A stretch of 64,000 bases of DNA, from NCBI GenBank assembly GCA_022712315.1, contig JALAGS010000083.1, forward strand, positions 1-64,000. Direction: 5' to 3'. The notes beneath the pieces are model-generated. The model was not told the DNA's origin. It was given only the letters and a program-made list of their open reading frames with translations, and did no database searches. Both the position numbers and the translations under genes were made by a program. Shown piece after piece: positions 1 through 9,089 of the stretch. This stretch comes from Sphingobacterium sp. Lineage in GTDB: Bacteria > Bacteroidota > Bacteroidia > Sphingobacteriales > Sphingobacteriaceae. The number at the start of each line of letters is the position of its first letter. Position 1 is the stretch's first letter.

Positions 1-143
1 CGATGATAAGGACAATATGATTGCAGATCTGTTATTTGTCCCTGTTTGTTATTCTTTTCATATACATACGCTAGGGCGCACTGTACAATCTCCCATCAGT
101 CAAATGAGATTCACCATACCAGACTTTTATAGAAAACTTCCTG

Positions 144-174
144 TTTGTGGTTAAAGGTAAGCCATCTATTTTAT
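144..174 (+). promoter_or_regulatory. possible Bacteroidota-type promoter
   Basis: A TTTG at 144-147 is followed, after 19 bases, by TATTTTAT at 167-174. This resembles the Bacteroidota -33 (TTTG) and -7 (TAnnTTTG) elements at correct spacing, although the -7 element matches only partly. It lies about 85 bases before the outer-membrane barrel gene. The call rests on the pattern alone. The rest of 1-262 shows no other recognisable element and no supportable gene. Confidence 0.3.
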
Positions 175-262
175 AAAATTAATTTTTTTCTAAGGGTAGA
201 AGGATTTTCCATTGTCATAAAGGAAAGAGCAACATAGAATTGACAACAAAAATAATTTGAAA

Positions 263-826
263 ATGAAAACAACATTCAAAGTAGCCCTGTTGGGATTGAC
301 ATTATTAGGAATAACAGGTACTGCACAAGCGCAAGAGATCACGTATGGCTTACAGGTCGGAAGCAATTATCATATGAGTTCCTTTGGCAACAAGGCTGTA
401 AAGGATAATAATGGCAAAGTTGGGGTATCAGTTGCTGGGTTTGCACGTATTGGCGATCGTGTATTCTTCCAGCCCGGAATCGGTGCCAGCCTTTTGCGCA
501 AAGAATATAACTTCGAAAATGGACAGAAAACACCTAAATTCTATCAAATAAATCTACCGCTTCAAGTAGGTTACAAATTTTTGGAAAATGGCGACTTTAA
601 CCTGCGTGGATTACTGGGACCACAGCTGAACTATGATGTCAAAACGGTTAAGTCCAGCGTAAATACCGATTATAAGAAATTTTCCTTTGACGGAAGAGTA
701 GGCATTGGCGTAGATATTAGTCACCTGACCTTAGACGCCTATTATAGTCACGGTTTTACCAGTGTCGACAAAACGCTAGATGCAAAAAATAAAACAATCG
801 GCATTATGGTAGGTTACAAATTCTAA
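263..826 (+). CDS. outer membrane beta-barrel protein (PorT/PF13568-like)
   Basis: Small exported protein of about 187 residues. An N-terminal signal peptide (hydrophobic stretch to about residue 22, ending in AQAQ) is followed by alternating beta strands rich in glycine and aromatics. It ends in a strand with terminal phenylalanine (GIMVGYKF), the usual C-terminal signal of outer-membrane barrels. The eight-strand size fits the outer membrane beta-barrel family PF13568; no specific function can be assigned. I chose the ATG at 263 over an in-frame TTG two codons earlier, because the signal peptide then starts with the typical MKTTFK. It is monocistronic: a strong palindromic terminator follows 14 bases after the stop. 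Its orientation is opposite to the PUL genes that follow, and nothing links it to them. Confidence 0.8.
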   Translation: MKTTFKVALLGLTLLGITGTAQAQEITYGLQVGSNYHMSSFGNKAVKDNNGKVGVSVAGFARIGDRVFFQPGIGASLLRKEYNFENGQKTPKFYQINLPLQVGYKFLENGDFNLRGLLGPQLNYDVKTVKSSVNTDYKKFSFDGRVGIGVDISHLTLDAYYSHGFTSVDKTLDAKNKTIGIMVGYKF

Positions 827-840
827 TGAGCACATAGTTG

Positions 841-880
841 CATAAAAAACGCCATTCTAAATTGAATGGCGTTTTTTATG
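841..880 (+). terminator. bidirectional intrinsic terminator
   Basis: Perfect 17-bp inverted repeat (841-857 with 864-880) around a 6-base loop. The arms start with CATAAAAAACGCC and end with GGCGTTTTTTATG. The stem contains its own T-run on each strand, so it should terminate transcription both ways. It sits 14 bases after the barrel gene stop. Confidence 0.85.
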
Positions 881-985
881 CATTTACATTTTATTTTTTG
901 TCAATAATTATTATTTTAGCCGTACCAAAAATTATTCCCGATAACGGCTTTATTTCAGATAAGCCTTTGTATCAAATTGGAATAA

Positions 986-1059
986 CGGGATGTAGCGTAG
1001 CCCGGTATCGCGCCAGCATGGGGTGCTGGAGGTCGTCGGTTCAAATCCGGCCATCCCGA
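986..1059 (+). tRNA. tRNA-Pro (anticodon GGG)
   Basis: A full cloverleaf can be folded by eye. The acceptor stem CGGGATG pairs with CATCCCG, with A73 as discriminator. The D arm has GCG/CGC. The anticodon stem CCAGC/GCTGG closes the loop ATGGGGT, with anticodon GGG at 1020-1022. The T arm GTCGG/CCGGC carries the loop TTCAAAT. The length of 74 nt and the CGGG.../...CCCGA ends are typical of proline tRNAs. CCA is not encoded. The minus-strand DUF5107 gene ends only 47 bases downstream, with no clear terminator between. Confidence 0.95.
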
Positions 1060-1106
1060 CTTTTTATCTTTACGGTCATTCGATTATTTCATCCCCCCCT
1101 TCGACA

Positions 1107-4100
1107 TCAAAACAGCCGTTTGTCCTGTTCAAAATAGATTTTTCGAATAAGTACTGGCCAGTAAGTTGCTAAAGAACCTTTTTTAATTTGATTCCAAAGG
1201 TCCTGATCCGACTGGCTTATTTCTTTTAGATCATTTCTCTCCGCGACAGCAATTTCCGCTCCTGACAGCTTTAATTGTTGTTCTGCTAGTTCACGAAGCA
1301 TCAGCTCATACCTATTCTTTGATGGTTTACTGTGGACAATTTTTTTCAAAAGATCTGCATTTCCTTTTTTATCCGTCGGCCCCAGCTGCTGTTCAAGCCA
1401 GTCAGCCAATATTTCATTTTTTTCCTCCGCATAAGGTTCACCTACCCCTAAGTTCATCGGCCATAACCTCGATTCTGCAATCTTCAACTTGGCCTCTTTA
1501 TATTTTTTCTCCACTATATTTTGGTAGGCCAACATGAGCTTGGCCTGCACATAATACCGATGACCTTCCGTTGCACCTTCAAAAGGAAGTATGTTTACAT
1601 CCTCTAATTCCTTCTCGGCTCGCGCATATTCTTTAGCCAACAATAAAGTACGTACATGTGCCAGCGTTAGTATATAATTTTTTGGAAATTTGAGATGATA
1701 TGCTGTACTTACCTGAAGCGCCTTCTCGTAAGACGCACTATTGTTTAGGAGCTCCACCAAATGCAGTCCATATCGCCATTCTTGTGGATCTACTACTGTT
1801 GCCTGCTGCATCATCTGTACCGCCAGATCATGACGGCTTGTATCTTGCAGACTTGATTTCAGCGCATAATAGGCTGCAAAATCTGTTGGCTCCCGCTCCA
1901 CTGCTGACAAGATTTCTTTTGCTTTTTGCGATTGGTTTCTGAAGCGGTACAATAGCGCCGACAGATAATCGATCGTCCAGCTTTTGCTGTTATCCTTTGC
2001 CCATTGAAATACGCTATTACTTTCTTCTCGGAACGGGAAGACAAAACTAGGCTTGCTTTGCGCGGCCTGGGCTAACCATCCTTGACTGATCGACTTATCC
2101 GATCTTGTCAGCCAAGCAAGCCAAAGTAAGGCTTCTGTGTTCTTCGGCCCTGAACTGAGTAAATCAGTCGCAGCATTATACTCACCAAGGTCCGCATACC
2201 ATATCGCTAGTTCCAACAGTTTTTCGGAGGCAAACTCCTGCCTGGATGAAACAGTCTTTTTTTCCTCAAATTGGAAAAAGGCATTAAACGGATCATATTG
2301 AAGAATTGTCTGACGGGAAATTGTATCAGCTAAACCTCCTTTTTTGCGCTGAACCAGCAAGTTCATCTGTAAGGCATCAACATTTAATGGATTGGCAACC
2401 AAAGCTTTGCCGAGATAATCTCCAGCCCGTTCATATTGTTTTATCCGGTAATAGTATTTGGCCAGTTGTACATACGAAGCACTGCGCCAGGCCGGGTTTA
2501 ATGAAGCAACTTCAAAACCATCCAAAGCGTCGTTCTCTTTTTTTAGCTTGATTGCAGCCAAACCATAATAATAATTTGCCTGTGCATCATAAGCATCCAT
2601 AGACAATGCCTTTTGGGCATAGGTATAAACTGACTGATATTCCATTTTAAACCAGGCCAGCTTGGCCATTTCAAGATAGGTCTGCGAAGTAGGTGCTTGT
2701 AGAGCCAATTCTTTTAATTTGACTTCGGCAAACGCATATTGCCTAAAACGAATAAGATCACGAATCTCCAATAATTTGGTCTGAGAGGTATCCGAGCTTG
2801 CTTCCGCCGAAATGACGGTTGGCCTGTTCAGTTTTGGCCAGGACTCTTCTGTTCTGAGATTAAAATAATCCTGCCCCAATTTAAGATAGCCAGGTCTCGA
2901 CCCAGTCGCTACTTTCAAGGAAAATTTTGTAGGTTCGCCCAATTTGGCTTCTATAAAACTCCTATTCAACACATTACCAACACTATCAAGAACATAAATA
3001 CTATCTTTTAAAGGTCGCTTCGGATCTATCTCCAATAAAATCTCATCGTTTCCTTTTTTTAGCTGCATAGCTGCTGAAAGCTGAATATCCTTCGGTTTGC
3101 CTATTCCCGAAAATGGCATCCAGTATTCCGTCCAGGTGTCACTTTGATAAGGAGCGAAACCAATTTGTTTAAAGGGGGTCAGACTACTTGATGGGACATT
3201 TTGATTAAACAGGCGTCCACTTTGGATTTCCACATACTGCCCGCTCTTATCGGTCAGTAAATTTTCCCATATCTTGCCATCTCCAGCCTGAGACCATAGA
3301 AAGATCTTTTTCCCTAATTTATCTTCCCGAAGCGCATAACGGGCCATTCCATAGTTATGATCCTGATAATAAACCCCGAAAGCATTGCTATGTGCCCCCA
3401 GTACATGGTATGATTTAGAACTGCCAAAAGCATTCTCACGATAGTTAGAAAGATCCCGCCCCTGGTTATCGATAGGCCAAGCGTGTGCATCGCCGTCATG
3501 ACCTATGTATTGATTTCCCGGATACAGAAACTTGAGATCCTGTCCGGCCGCAACCCCTAGGTTCATCCAGGTATAATAGGGTTGTTCGACGGCATTGGTG
3601 TTAGACCAGAAAGAGCGTGTTGAAAAATAGCCCTTATCCTTTTCCAGTCGAATTTCCAAAGTCCAGTTACTCCTACTCAGCATATCGTAAGCATGGATAA
3701 AACAACTGGCGCTTCCATCCGTATTCTCCCGCATCAGGTAATCTACAGGCGTAGATGTATTGGGTGTATGACCAATAATACCATAATTAGCTTCAATACC
3801 CCCACTCGTCCAGGGCCCCCGCATAGCAATATCCCTAAACTTTACAACGCCATTGTTGTAAATATAATCCCGCTTATTGACCTTATCATAGGCCGACCAA
3901 ATCTTGCCGCCGATCTCTGGCATCACCTGTACCCGAATGTAATCGTTTTCCAAGATCACGGCATTCCAGTCCTTTTCGATAGCCGTATTTGTGAAACCAT
4001 CGAAGCGAAAATAAGGGTATAATTTTTGAGCTGAGGCTATTGGATCCGGATCCGTAAATGGATAGGTTGTATAGCGTTTTTTCACCTCAGAGACCTTTGC

Positions 4101-4166
4101 AGGATGCTGCGCAAAAACTCCAAGCACACAATTGCCCATTGCCCATAACAAAATCCACTTTTTCAT
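1107..4166 (-). CDS. DUF5107 domain protein with C-terminal TPR repeats
   Basis: Exported protein of 1019 residues with a signal peptide ending near FAQ (residue 20). Residues ~30-360 match what I know of the DUF5107 family: a beta-rich, galactose-mutarotase-like domain with phrases such as MPEIGGKIWSAYD, RGPWTSGGIE and YPYFRFDGF. From about residue 460 to the end the protein is helical, with repeated tetratricopeptide-like pairs (for example ALSMDAYDAQANYYYGLAAIK and ALVANPLNVDALQM). The reaction is unknown. Proteins of this build occur in PULs and may act on or bind oligosaccharides, but that is inference. It is the last gene of the ECF-sigma-controlled locus, 199 bases after the DUF6067 gene. 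The start is ATG at 4166, directly before a normal signal peptide. Confidence 0.75.
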   Translation of the reverse strand: MKKWILLWAMGNCVLGVFAQHPAKVSEVKKRYTTYPFTDPDPIASAQKLYPYFRFDGFTNTAIEKDWNAVILENDYIRVQVMPEIGGKIWSAYDKVNKRDYIYNNGVVKFRDIAMRGPWTSGGIEANYGIIGHTPNTSTPVDYLMRENTDGSASCFIHAYDMLSRSNWTLEIRLEKDKGYFSTRSFWSNTNAVEQPYYTWMNLGVAAGQDLKFLYPGNQYIGHDGDAHAWPIDNQGRDLSNYRENAFGSSKSYHVLGAHSNAFGVYYQDHNYGMARYALREDKLGKKIFLWSQAGDGKIWENLLTDKSGQYVEIQSGRLFNQNVPSSSLTPFKQIGFAPYQSDTWTEYWMPFSGIGKPKDIQLSAAMQLKKGNDEILLEIDPKRPLKDSIYVLDSVGNVLNRSFIEAKLGEPTKFSLKVATGSRPGYLKLGQDYFNLRTEESWPKLNRPTVISAEASSDTSQTKLLEIRDLIRFRQYAFAEVKLKELALQAPTSQTYLEMAKLAWFKMEYQSVYTYAQKALSMDAYDAQANYYYGLAAIKLKKENDALDGFEVASLNPAWRSASYVQLAKYYYRIKQYERAGDYLGKALVANPLNVDALQMNLLVQRKKGGLADTISRQTILQYDPFNAFFQFEEKKTVSSRQEFASEKLLELAIWYADLGEYNAATDLLSSGPKNTEALLWLAWLTRSDKSISQGWLAQAAQSKPSFVFPFREESNSVFQWAKDNSKSWTIDYLSALLYRFRNQSQKAKEILSAVEREPTDFAAYYALKSSLQDTSRHDLAVQMMQQATVVDPQEWRYGLHLVELLNNSASYEKALQVSTAYHLKFPKNYILTLAHVRTLLLAKEYARAEKELEDVNILPFEGATEGHRYYVQAKLMLAYQNIVEKKYKEAKLKIAESRLWPMNLGVGEPYAEEKNEILADWLEQQLGPTDKKGNADLLKKIVHSKPSKNRYELMLRELAEQQLKLSGAEIAVAERNDLKEISQSDQDLWNQIKKGSLATYWPVLIRKIYFEQDKRLF

Positions 4167-4290
4167 TCGTATTTATAATTTAAAAAAGTTCATAATTTCA
4201 ATAGAATTCTTCCTGCACCATATATTCATCCCTTATGGATAAATTCGTCATGACAGGCATTACTTCACGTCCTTCCACAGCAGGAATGAA

Positions 4291-4341
4291 TCTATCATAG
4301 GGCATTTGCATCTTTTACATAGACAAAAGACCCATGATAGA
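4291..4341. repeat. imperfect inverted repeat between two PUL genes
   Basis: TCTATCAT-A-GGG at 4291-4302 can pair with CCCATGATAGA at 4331-4341, with one bulged A and a loop of about 28 bases. It lies between the DUF6067 stop and the DUF5107 start. There is no T-run on the transcribed strand, so it is more likely a processing or stability element than a terminator, if it matters at all. Confidence 0.35.
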
Positions 4342-4365
4342 TTTCTCATGCAAGGGATTATCCTA

Positions 4366-7300
4366 TTATTCAATCATCAATAAAAGACCCTTATTCTTTT
4401 CTACCGTAATCGCATCCCCCAATTTATACGCTGTTCCTTTTTGGAAATTTGGGATTTCAGGGACGGATAATTTTGCCTTTCCCGGATCTATCCCTAATTT
4501 TCCCCAATCTATCGCCAATTTGACCGCAACATCACTTTCAGCCCAGCTGGCGACAGCTACCATCGCCTTGCCGGCGCGGCTATAGACGGTTGTCAAGACC
4601 TTATCATTGTCGGTTTTGACAGGAATGTTTGGTGACCAATAACCGATCATTTTGCTACCTTTTATGCCGAATTGATCCCAGGCTTTCCATAAATCGGCTG
4701 GTGTCAATTTTTGATAAGGCATCCTGTTGGTCATGCCATAAAGCATACCCCGCCACGGATTTCCACCATCTTGCAGCATTTCACCCATTAAACCAAACGG
4801 AATACCGCTCACTTCTGTGAGGAAAAAATCAGGTTGATTATTCTCGTAATCAAAGTACTCACCAAACCATAGTCTATTGATGTACGGAAAATGCTCAAGA
4901 TACAGGTTCGCACTATTATTGAACCCATCACTTTTATTGTATTGATTTGCCGAATGTAAATCGATCAGGCCCGACTTTCCATTTTTTGTCAGTACCCGTT
5001 TTATTCTTTTCATCGTGACCCGGTCGAAGGCAACATCATCCAGGTAAATTCCATCAATACCGATATGATCGACCAGCCAATTCATTCCTTCGACATAATA
5101 GTTGTGCCATCTATTCATTCCGCTATTGATAATTGCCGCGTCTTTAAATTGGGGAACATACCAGGCTGCGATGTAATTTTTACCCACGTGCTCCTGCAAC
5201 CAGGAATAACCACCTCCTTTTCCGGGCGAAAACACTTCCGTGCCTAGGCTACGCAAAGGATAGAGCTCATAGACCCGATTTGACACCTCACGAACGGTAT
5301 TGTAGATCTTGACTTTTAACCCCTTATCATGGGCCTGATCGATATATTGCTTCATTTCTTTCGTCGCAATAAACGGATAATTGATGTAAGGATTTATTTC
5401 ATTTCCATGATGGATATTGATCACATTGGATCCACTGGCAACTACAGAATCCACAGGTTTGTATGCATGATAATAACGCTCGTTCCACTGTGCTTCTGTG
5501 TTGATCGGGTGAAAAGGGGTAATCAATAGGTTAAAATTGTAATAGAGCATATCACCTTTTTTTAGTTCACGGGCGCCACTATAGCTATTGACCAACACTG
5601 ATTTGCCTTTTAGGCCAATATCTATACCGCCTTTATTTTCATTGCCCCAGGACTGCGGCAAGACAAGTGGTTTTTGAAGATAGAAATTCGTATTGAGCGG
5701 ACGGGAATAATGTTCATCGCGAAGTGAAAATTGGAGTCCGGCGTCGACTGCCCCTATCCAGCCACCATCCTGATTTTTGTGAGCCACATCCCATTTCCAG
5801 GAGAGTTGTTCAGGCCTCTTTCCTCCTTTTTGCCCAAGTCCCATAAAATAATCCGTCTTATTGGGCATCATTGGGATATGCATCGTGGCATCTTTTAACG
5901 ATAGGTCATTAAGCGCGGTCAGCTTAACCACATAATGCATATAGCCATCAAATTCCAGTTTGCCCTCGACTTCCATACGCAGCTCCGCTGACTCACTTTT
6001 TGCCAGCCAGCTGTATTCACCTTCACTTTTGGTTTGGAATTGAACCCCACCCGCCTTTAACTGGATTTCCTTTCCATCTGAAGCTTGATAGAAATGAAAG
6101 TGAATCGGTTCAAATAGTAAGTCATTCGCCTTCGATCCTATTTCGGTCAATTCAGGTGTGAAAAATGTACTAATTTGTTTTGGGAAACCACTCGGATGAA
6201 GTTTCACCTCCCGTCCCAAAATATGTAAGGTAGAGTCGGCTTTTAATTCGATAGCCGTATAGGGTGCTATAACAGTATTTTTTTGCGCTAATGTCGAGTT
6301 GAGCCAGGGTAATCGTGTCATTTTCCAAGGTTGATCAACACTAGCGACATCTCCCGGAGTATTTGAAACCTTTAACTCCACATGCACCTGTTTCGCTACA
6401 GCGTTTTTGGGTTTCACAGTGACCACGCCGCGGTAGGTTCCCGTTGTTGTGTTTGCTGGAATCTGAATACCACACCACAATGCCTGCACCCTGTCTTTGG
6501 GTACATCCACCTTTAGTGTCATTGGTCTTCCTGTATAGTCTGTGCCCTGCGTATTGATACAATTCAGGCTATTCGCGGAAATAATGGCCCCATCCTTTGC
6601 TTTAAAATCCGAGAAAGAAATCTGAACATCATTGAGTTCCTGTTTAGGTGACCACAATCCTAATTGAAATGCATAGAACTCGCCCTGTTGTCCTATCCCT
6701 TTCAAGGTATTCATCGCTTTTTCTTTCTCAATCCAACGTTTTGGAAGGTTGCTTTCCATCTTGATGGGAAACTCTCTTAATTCGGGAAAAAGATAATAAG
6801 CGCTATTGGCATTTCTGCTCAAAAAACTTTGAACTTCTTCCTTTCGCGCAATCACTTCCATCGGATCATTACTATTGTACTGATCAACGGCCTCAAAACG
6901 TGCAACAGTAACTCCTTTGGAGTTTCCACCTACATGTTGCGTTCCTTTTGCCGGGGCTGACACAGCATTTTTAAGATATATCGCATCCGGATAATTGCGG
7001 CTGCGCCCTCCCATCTGATAGGGTAAATAATAGACATAGTAAACGCCCTTTCCTGAAACTGGCTTAAACCGTGGTCCCCCAGACTCCATATTCATCCAAA
7101 GATAGGCGCTTGGCACAATTTGTTTATTGCTTGCACTATCGACAATAATCACCTGCTGGTTGGCTTCAACCCAGCGATTTCGCCACGGAATATCCACCTG
7201 AACCTCCTTCTGATCCGTGTTTACACGAAGTACAGCACGATGATTACCGAGCAGGTCAGCATCCCACTTCTGTGTCTCCGGAGGATAGGCCAATTGCGCT

Positions 7301-7371
7301 TGGACCGAATTTGTCAATAAGGATACGGCAAGGATAATTGCCAGCTGATATGAGGCTGTTCTTTTTCTCAT
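4366..7371 (-). CDS. putative glycoside hydrolase, DUF6067/GH123-like
   Basis: Exported protein of 1001 residues; the signal peptide ends near VQAQ (residue 26). The N-terminal ~400 residues are beta-rich and include the phrase IPANTTTGTYRGVVTV, a pattern typical of the beta domains of GH123-like proteins. The middle and C-terminal part looks like a TIM barrel: ISNVINIHHG-type and KIYNTVRE-type strands, then IDGIYLDDVAFDR near residue 780 with adjacent aspartates that could be catalytic, then WFGEYFDYE and a C-terminal beta domain. I place it in the DUF6067 glycoside-hydrolase-like group from memory of these motifs. The substrate is unknown. It lies between the arylsulfotransferase-like gene and the DUF5107 gene in the same direction and is presumably co-transcribed with both. 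Confidence 0.7.
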   Translation of the reverse strand: MRKRTASYQLAIILAVSLLTNSVQAQLAYPPETQKWDADLLGNHRAVLRVNTDQKEVQVDIPWRNRWVEANQQVIIVDSASNKQIVPSAYLWMNMESGGPRFKPVSGKGVYYVYYLPYQMGGRSRNYPDAIYLKNAVSAPAKGTQHVGGNSKGVTVARFEAVDQYNSNDPMEVIARKEEVQSFLSRNANSAYYLFPELREFPIKMESNLPKRWIEKEKAMNTLKGIGQQGEFYAFQLGLWSPKQELNDVQISFSDFKAKDGAIISANSLNCINTQGTDYTGRPMTLKVDVPKDRVQALWCGIQIPANTTTGTYRGVVTVKPKNAVAKQVHVELKVSNTPGDVASVDQPWKMTRLPWLNSTLAQKNTVIAPYTAIELKADSTLHILGREVKLHPSGFPKQISTFFTPELTEIGSKANDLLFEPIHFHFYQASDGKEIQLKAGGVQFQTKSEGEYSWLAKSESAELRMEVEGKLEFDGYMHYVVKLTALNDLSLKDATMHIPMMPNKTDYFMGLGQKGGKRPEQLSWKWDVAHKNQDGGWIGAVDAGLQFSLRDEHYSRPLNTNFYLQKPLVLPQSWGNENKGGIDIGLKGKSVLVNSYSGARELKKGDMLYYNFNLLITPFHPINTEAQWNERYYHAYKPVDSVVASGSNVINIHHGNEINPYINYPFIATKEMKQYIDQAHDKGLKVKIYNTVREVSNRVYELYPLRSLGTEVFSPGKGGGYSWLQEHVGKNYIAAWYVPQFKDAAIINSGMNRWHNYYVEGMNWLVDHIGIDGIYLDDVAFDRVTMKRIKRVLTKNGKSGLIDLHSANQYNKSDGFNNSANLYLEHFPYINRLWFGEYFDYENNQPDFFLTEVSGIPFGLMGEMLQDGGNPWRGMLYGMTNRMPYQKLTPADLWKAWDQFGIKGSKMIGYWSPNIPVKTDNDKVLTTVYSRAGKAMVAVASWAESDVAVKLAIDWGKLGIDPGKAKLSVPEIPNFQKGTAYKLGDAITVEKNKGLLLMIE

Positions 7372-7533
7372 TCGAATCGTATTTATTCTGTATATTTTTG
7401 TCTTTACCGGGCATTCTCATATACCCGGCACGGTTTATACGTCCACTGCTTCATCAAAAATGAGACAGCAATGCACCTACTTTTATTGGCTATTATGCGG
7501 TCTAAAAATAAGTTTTATTCCGAACATCTTTGC

Positions 7534-9018
7534 TTAATTTTGCCTGTATTTACGCCAGGTTTCCTCAGGCACATAAATAGCGCGATACGGAATAAAATAA
7601 GCGTTTAATTCCCAAAGGACTTTCCCGGCCTTGTCCGTCACCAGTACACTGCCAGTCTTCGAGCTTGTCTGCAGCAAATTACCGTTATCCAATTCATAGG
7701 CACTGCCCATTCTCGCTGTAAACTGCTTTTTTGGAATGGGAGCTACGTAAGCTACTCTTGCCGTTTTATTCTTTTGGTCAAGTTTAAAAGCGATTGCCCG
7801 AGATTGTTTGTTGGCGGTTGTACTATCACGTGGAGAAAAATCGCCATTATCAAAAAGTAGCAGTTCACCTGTTTTTGTGATATGTGGAGCATGTTGGAAA
7901 TAAAACAATTCCTCGTCTTTTAATTTATAATCACCACCTTTCCCCAGTTTCCAAAGAATATCACCAGTTTTCGCATCAATTTTCCAAACCTGATTTTCAA
8001 TGGGCGAAGAAGTCAGATAATTGTTATCACGATCGAAGGAAATCGTATTGAAATGAAATCGGTCATGCTTTAAGCTATCTAGTTTTTTATCCTGCTGAAT
8101 ATCCCATTTTTCCCAAGGTGACCATTTATTTAAGATATTGCCTTTTGTATCCATCGTCAAAATTGCGTCGCCCCAAAGCGTATCTTTTGGGTGATTGGGC
8201 CGGTCGTCAATTCTGAAATCCCGCACAATGCCAACAATATTATTCTTGTCATCCATCTGCACATCATGATGCATGATAATCCCCTTTTTATCTAAATCAA
8301 TACGTGCAATTTCTTTACCCGTCAGATCGATTTCCACCAGCACTGTCCCACCCACAAATCCAATGCGTCCACTTCTTAGGTAATAACTTGCATTTGTCGA
8401 TTTCTTGCTGGGCTGATTGGGCTTGTTAAATTCATCTTTACTCGCCGGAGCCAATAAAGCAAGGATAGTTCCCCGAGGTGTCAGGGAAGCCAGGCGTACC
8501 CCCAGCTTTTCATCTTGCCAATACCATCTAATGGTCCCCTTACCATCAACCATGGCCATGTAACCCGGAAATCCCCGATAGCATAATAACACCAGACCAT
8601 TGCCCAATGCTTTTTCATCGTGCGGATGGTTGGATTTAATCCAGTCGTGTACCATCCAAGGCGACTGCGGTCTTGTTTTAAAAGACTGTTCACTTGATTT
8701 TATCGGAATAATCCGGTCAATAATAACCCGAAACTTATAACTTGTATTGGGTTCAAGCGTCATTAAGTGAATGTTATGCTGAACAGCAGGCTTTGAAACA
8801 GCCGTTTTATGAAGCTCCGCATCTCCCTCTTTCCAATACTCAATATAGACTTCCTCAGCGCTGTTTAAATTCACTTGTATAGCAGCGTTGAGCGGTAGAT
8901 TATTGGGCGAAGTCAACTGAATATTCTCAATTTCAACTTGTTTCGCGTAATAATAGTAAGCTGCAAATGATGCTAGCCCGATCACAATCAATACGACAAT
9001 TGCTTTAATTGGTTTCAT
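7534..9018 (-). CDS. arylsulfotransferase (ASST)-like beta-propeller protein
   Basis: 494 residues: an N-terminal membrane anchor or uncleaved signal (residues 4-24), a fibronectin-like N-terminal domain (~30-115), then a propeller of the arylsulfotransferase family. Family landmarks seen are IIMHHDVQMDD (His250/251), HFNTISFDRDNNYL (His322), FQHAPH (His376/379) and LLLFDNGD. ASST enzymes move sulfate between phenolic esters through a sulfohistidine. By eye, His251, His322 and His376 correspond to the E. coli active-site histidines 252, 356 and 436. The arginine usually found in an SSR motif reads SSP here (residues 337-339), and the cysteine-bearing insert is missing. It sits directly behind SusD, so glycan-sulfate chemistry is plausible but unproven; it may only share the fold. 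Confidence 0.75.
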   Translation of the reverse strand: MKPIKAIVVLIVIGLASFAAYYYYAKQVEIENIQLTSPNNLPLNAAIQVNLNSAEEVYIEYWKEGDAELHKTAVSKPAVQHNIHLMTLEPNTSYKFRVIIDRIIPIKSSEQSFKTRPQSPWMVHDWIKSNHPHDEKALGNGLVLLCYRGFPGYMAMVDGKGTIRWYWQDEKLGVRLASLTPRGTILALLAPASKDEFNKPNQPSKKSTNASYYLRSGRIGFVGGTVLVEIDLTGKEIARIDLDKKGIIMHHDVQMDDKNNIVGIVRDFRIDDRPNHPKDTLWGDAILTMDTKGNILNKWSPWEKWDIQQDKKLDSLKHDRFHFNTISFDRDNNYLTSSPIENQVWKIDAKTGDILWKLGKGGDYKLKDEELFYFQHAPHITKTGELLLFDNGDFSPRDSTTANKQSRAIAFKLDQKNKTARVAYVAPIPKKQFTARMGSAYELDNGNLLQTSSKTGSVLVTDKAGKVLWELNAYFIPYRAIYVPEETWRKYRQN

Positions 9019-9089
9019 CTGTAAATAATTTCAATTCCATTGATCATTCAAATGGGGGCACCACACATTGTAGTGCGCTTTTTATCTGC

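Noticed and set aside
986..1059. tRNA-Pro as an integration site of a mobile island
   Set aside because: No integrase and no repeated tRNA 3' end were seen in the window; kept only as a remark on gene order.
838..1137. 99-codon plus-strand frame after the barrel gene
   Set aside because: It runs through the palindromic terminator and the whole tRNA-Pro gene and has no protein features.
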